Source of the DNA: Thermodesulfobacteriales bacterium
GTDB taxonomy: Bacteria > Desulfobacterota_D > UBA1144 > Nemesobacterales > UBA2774
Assembly (NCBI GenBank): GCA_004525335.1
Contig: SPCL01000088.1
Span: forward strand, 1-8,594
Length of the DNA: 8,594 nt
Direction of reading: 5' to 3'
In this document: positions 6,506 to 8,594 of the stretch, piece after piece
Position numbering within the stretch: position 1 is the stretch's first letter
Layout of the letters: every line of letters begins with the position of its first letter
Translations under genes and position numbers: made by a program
Notes under the pieces: model-generated
The model's database searches: none
What the model was told of the DNA's origin: nothing
Seen by the model: only the letters and a program-made list of their open reading frames with translations

Positions 6506-6524
6506 CGGCTTATATTCTTAGCCG
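6506..6524 (+). other. short stem-loop after yjbQ
   Basis: CGGCT (6506-6510) and AGCCG (6520-6524) can pair around a 9-nt loop immediately after the yjbQ stop codon. No T-run follows, so it may only stabilise the mRNA end or cause partial termination before the next gene. Confidence 0.35.
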
Positions 6525-6534
6525 ACAAATTCGT

Positions 6535-6540
6535 TATAAT
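6535..6540 (+). promoter_or_regulatory. consensus -10 TATAAT just before the DUF1285 start
   Basis: A perfect TATAAT ends 8 bases before the ATG at 6549. Start of transcription about 7 bases downstream would put +1 near 6547, so the message would be leaderless or nearly so. This agrees with the absence of any Shine-Dalgarno sequence. The -35 region is poor. Confidence 0.45.
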
Positions 6541-6548
6541 AAATCCTG

Positions 6549-6998
6549 ATGAGCAAACAAGAAGAAATAAAATACAGATTCTTAATAGACAAAAGGGGCA
6601 ACTGGTTTCAGGACGGAATTAAAATCCGGCACCGCATCACCTACCTATACAACAATAAACTGCTAAAGCGCGACGGGGAGGGAAGATATTACCTAGATGA
6701 GGGAAGCGGGAAACTCTACATAGAAGTTGAAGACACCCCCTTTGTAGTAAAAATGGTCAATAAGAGGGGCAAGGACTTTTTTATCATTTTAAATGATGAA
6801 ACCCAAGAGAAACTCGACTTAGAAACCCTAACTATTAATAGTGAGAACATTCCCTATGCCAAAATTAAACAGGGCGAATTTGATGCAAGATTTACAAGAG
6901 CTGCATATTATGAATTTATGAAATACTTGAAGAAAGAAGGTGAGAACTACTACATTATGTCCAATGGTGAAAAACACTTTCTAAAAAAGATTCTTTAA
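6549..6998 (+). CDS. DUF1285 family protein
   Basis: A 149-residue soluble protein of unknown function that resembles DUF1285 (PF06938). Supporting motifs are the opening IDKRGNWFQDGIKIRHRITYLY (13-34; family form IDrdGxWfhnGxpI), DGEGRYYLD (42-50), the core IEVEDTPFVV (58-67) and the C-terminal FDARFTRAAYYEFMKYL (111-127). About 20 residues follow that last motif (YYIMSNGEKHFLKK), which look like an added C-terminal strand or helix. There is no signal peptide or membrane segment. No ribosome-binding site precedes the ATG; a TATAAT does. Its TAA shares TTAA (6995-6998) with the convergent hemW stop. A function cannot be assigned; some relatives are annotated as proteobacterial hypothetical proteins only. 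Confidence 0.8.
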   Translation: MSKQEEIKYRFLIDKRGNWFQDGIKIRHRITYLYNNKLLKRDGEGRYYLDEGSGKLYIEVEDTPFVVKMVNKRGKDFFIILNDETQEKLDLETLTINSENIPYAKIKQGEFDARFTRAAYYEFMKYLKKEGENYYIMSNGEKHFLKKIL

Positions 6999-8152
6999 CT
7001 TAGAGCCTCAACAAACTTGAGAATAACGGCATTAGATAACAAAGTTCCTTTCTTAGTTAACCTGAACGAGCTATTTGTATTTTCTAAAAAGCCGTCATCA
7101 ACAAGCCGCCCGATCTTATTCATGTCAGTATTTAATTCAAATTTGGCTTCTAACTCTGAAATGTTGATCCCCTCTTTTAACCTGAGCCCCATGAGAACCT
7201 TGTCTTGAACAACCTCATCCCTATTTAGCTGCTCAGTAAAATCTAGGGGCTTATCCCCATCTTGAACAGATTTCATATATAACGCAGGACTTCTCAAATT
7301 GGCCCATCTCTCTCCCCATAAACTCGAATTATCCATAGAGAAATGTGAATGGCTCCCCGCCCCTATGCCTAAGTAACTATCGCCTTTCCAATAAAGCATA
7401 TTGTGGGCGCACTCTGAGCCCTCTTTTGCGTAGTTTGAGATTTCGTATTGATTATATCCTGAAGCTTCCAGGAAATCAGTCGTGTAAGTTATAAATTCTG
7501 TGAGCCTATCATCAGAGGGTACTTTCAATTTGCCCAGCGCGTATCTCCTACCAAATTCTGTCCCGTCCTCAATCGTTAAGCAGTAAGCCGAGATATGAGG
7601 GTAATCAAAAGTAAGTGCATAATTTAAATCATTGTGCCACTCTGAAAATGTTTCATCCTTAGTCCCGTACATTAGATCCATGCTATAGTTCTCAAATCCC
7701 GCTTGGACAATATCCTTAAGTATTCTTCTGCTGTCCTCAGGCGAGTTTATTCTGCCCAAAAAATTAAGCTTCCTTTCTGAAAAAGACTGAACACCCACGC
7801 TAATTCTATTTATCCCTGCCGATCTCAATCCAATTAGCTTATCCAGATCAGCTGTTTTGGGATTTACCTCAAGAGAAATCTCAATATTTTCTCTAGGACT
7901 GGTGATTTCATATATCCTCGAAATAATTCTTTCTATGCTCAAAGGATCAAACAGGGACGGCGTGCCACCACCAAAGAATATAGAGGTGATTTCAGTACCT
8001 GTGATATCATCTCGATAAAGTTCTAGTTCTTGCAAGAGCGAATCTGTATACTCTATTTCCGGGAATTTAGAGCCCACTGCGTAAGAATTAAAGTCACAGT
8101 ACGGGCACTTTGTAACGCAATAAGGGATGTGAACATATATTCCAAATGGCAT
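6995..8152 (-). CDS. hemW: HemW-type radical SAM heme chaperone (coproporphyrinogen oxidase-like)
   Basis: A radical SAM protein that in the HemW subgroup binds heme and delivers it to respiratory proteins rather than acting as coproporphyrinogen dehydrogenase. With the ATG at 8152 it has 385 residues. The [4Fe-4S] motif CxxxCxxC is Cys12, Cys16 and Cys19 in HIPYCVTKCPYCDF; Phe after CD, instead of the extra Cys of HemN (CxxxCxxCxC), favours HemW. Further motifs are FFGGGTPSLF (59-68), EVNP (95-98), GVQSF (120-124), DLMYG (159-163), YEISNYA (236-242) followed by ECAHNMLYW, and the C-terminal HemW domain (MGLRLKEGI, 321-329). A TTG at 8185 would add 11 residues, but it lies inside the likely -35 box and has no ribosome-binding site. 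The ATG also lacks one and may be read from a leaderless message. Confidence 0.93.
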   Translation of the reverse strand: MPFGIYVHIPYCVTKCPYCDFNSYAVGSKFPEIEYTDSLLQELELYRDDITGTEITSIFFGGGTPSLFDPLSIERIISRIYEITSPRENIEISLEVNPKTADLDKLIGLRSAGINRISVGVQSFSERKLNFLGRINSPEDSRRILKDIVQAGFENYSMDLMYGTKDETFSEWHNDLNYALTFDYPHISAYCLTIEDGTEFGRRYALGKLKVPSDDRLTEFITYTTDFLEASGYNQYEISNYAKEGSECAHNMLYWKGDSYLGIGAGSHSHFSMDNSSLWGERWANLRSPALYMKSVQDGDKPLDFTEQLNRDEVVQDKVLMGLRLKEGINISELEAKFELNTDMNKIGRLVDDGFLENTNSSFRLTKKGTLLSNAVILKFVEALS

Positions 8153-8157
8153 ATGGT

Positions 8158-8185
8158 ATTTTACGGCATGAGAAAAATGTTGCAA
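8158..8185 (-). promoter_or_regulatory. candidate hemW promoter for a leaderless message
   Basis: On the minus strand TTGCAA (8185-8180, 4 of 6) and TAAAAT (8163-8158, 5 of 6) are 16 bp apart. The -10 ends 5 bases before the ATG at 8152, so transcription would begin at or beside the start codon. This explains the lack of a ribosome-binding site and argues against the TTG start. Confidence 0.45.
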
Positions 8186-8210
8186 CGTATAGGTTTTAGA
8201 GTCATATTAT
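8180..8210 (+). promoter_or_regulatory. candidate promoter of the TolC-family gene, sharing the -35 with hemW
   Basis: TTGCAA (8180-8185) is palindromic and reads the same on this strand. CATATT (8203-8208, 17-bp spacing) or TATTAT (8205-8210, 5 of 6, 19-bp spacing) could be the -10. The leader would be under about 10 bases. Both -10 options are imperfect. Confidence 0.3.
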
Positions 8211-8222
8211 TGGTTTGAAATT

Positions 8223-8594
8223 ATGAATAGTATAACGAAAACAGGTTATATAGCTCTGCTGCTGGTATTAACTTTATACTTTGGGGTTAGCGGACTTCAT
8301 GCCCAGGAGAAAAGAGTACTCACTCTACAAGAGGCTATAGGGCTCGCAATTGAAAATAACCCGGCAATAGAAATATCAGACGCAACAGTAGATATATCAA
8401 GAGCAGGGGTTAAAAATGCTAAATCAGTCTATTACCCTCAGATAAGTTCCAGAATAATTGTCCCTTTTATCGGCCGAGAATCCGGGTTCTTTTTAGATCA
8501 GCTAATTTATGATTTCGGAAGAACTTCAAACAGCGTTAAATCAACTAAAGCTATATTAAAATCCAGAAAATTTGATAGAGAATCCACCGAAGAC
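8223..8594 (+). CDS. TolC-family outer-membrane efflux protein (N-terminal part, runs off the window)
   Basis: The frame is open from ATG at 8223 to the window end (124 codons, no stop). It begins with a Sec signal peptide, MNSITKTGYIALLLVLTLYF, with likely cleavage after GLHA (about residue 27). The mature part opens LTLQEAIGLAIENNPAIEIS, the classic start of outer-membrane efflux protein repeats, followed by a coiled-coil-like stretch, KNAKSVYYPQISSR and LDQLIYDFGRT; the last resembles the strand-turn region of TolC-like proteins. Such proteins form trimeric outer-membrane channels used by RND, MFS or ABC efflux and type I secretion. Partners would lie downstream of the window. No ribosome-binding site precedes the ATG. 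The hydrophobic start and the family motif make the frame convincing despite the missing end. Confidence 0.85.
   Translation, partial: MNSITKTGYIALLLVLTLYFGVSGLHAQEKRVLTLQEAIGLAIENNPAIEISDATVDISRAGVKNAKSVYYPQISSRIIVPFIGRESGFFLDQLIYDFGRTSNSVKSTKAILKSRKFDRESTED

Noticed and set aside
8153..8185. Upstream TTG start for hemW
   Set aside because: It has no ribosome-binding site, adds 11 residues before the normal HemW opening, and the TTG is part of the candidate -35 element.
1..8594. Defence island, CRISPR, mobile element or toxin-antitoxin system
   Set aside because: No direct-repeat arrays, transposase or integrase motifs, terminal inverted repeats or paired small toxin/antitoxin frames were found on either strand.

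Overview
The window reads as ordinary chromosome from a moderately AT-rich Gram-negative bacterium. It carries a secreted lipoprotein, the start of a TolC-type outer-membrane efflux protein, HemW, UDP-glucose dehydrogenase and DprA. The lineage is not decidable by eye. The gene content would fit a deltaproteobacterium-like or Dadabacteria-like genome, but that is a weak guess. I see no CRISPR, IS element, phage gene, tRNA or rRNA, and no gene-free stretch longer than about 150 bases.

Layout: from 58 to 5981 everything is on the minus strand. Read in the direction of transcription, the order is an MTH1187/YqgV-type thiamine-binding protein (5981-5691), dprA split into two overlapping frames (5617-5384 and 5387-4512), a 689-residue lipoprotein with a beta-propeller (4377-2308), a NarL/FixJ-type response regulator (2192-1509) and UDP-glucose 6-dehydrogenase (1362-58). 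Divergent from the thiamine-binding gene, on the plus strand, are a YjbQ-family gene (6092-6505) and a DUF1285 gene (6549-6998). The latter shares its last four bases with the end of the convergent hemW (8152-6995). Divergent from hemW, a TolC-family gene starts at 8223 and runs off the window.

The genes do not form one obvious system. Plausible local links are: (i) MTH1187 and YjbQ, two families both tied to thiamine, divergent over 110 bp; (ii) the response regulator lying just upstream of ugd, whose product UDP-glucuronate feeds surface polysaccharide synthesis; (iii) hemW and the TolC gene sharing a 70-bp divergent promoter region.

The points most worth a second look are four. dprA is interrupted at a G5 tract exactly where one more G would restore a 368-residue protein. 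The response regulator has Cys-Cys where receivers normally have the acidic Mg2+-binding pair. Several genes lack a Shine-Dalgarno sequence but have a -10-like hexamer 5-12 bases before the start codon, suggesting leaderless mRNAs. The lipoprotein gene is much richer in G+C than its neighbour. I found nothing that supports a wholly new multi-gene system.
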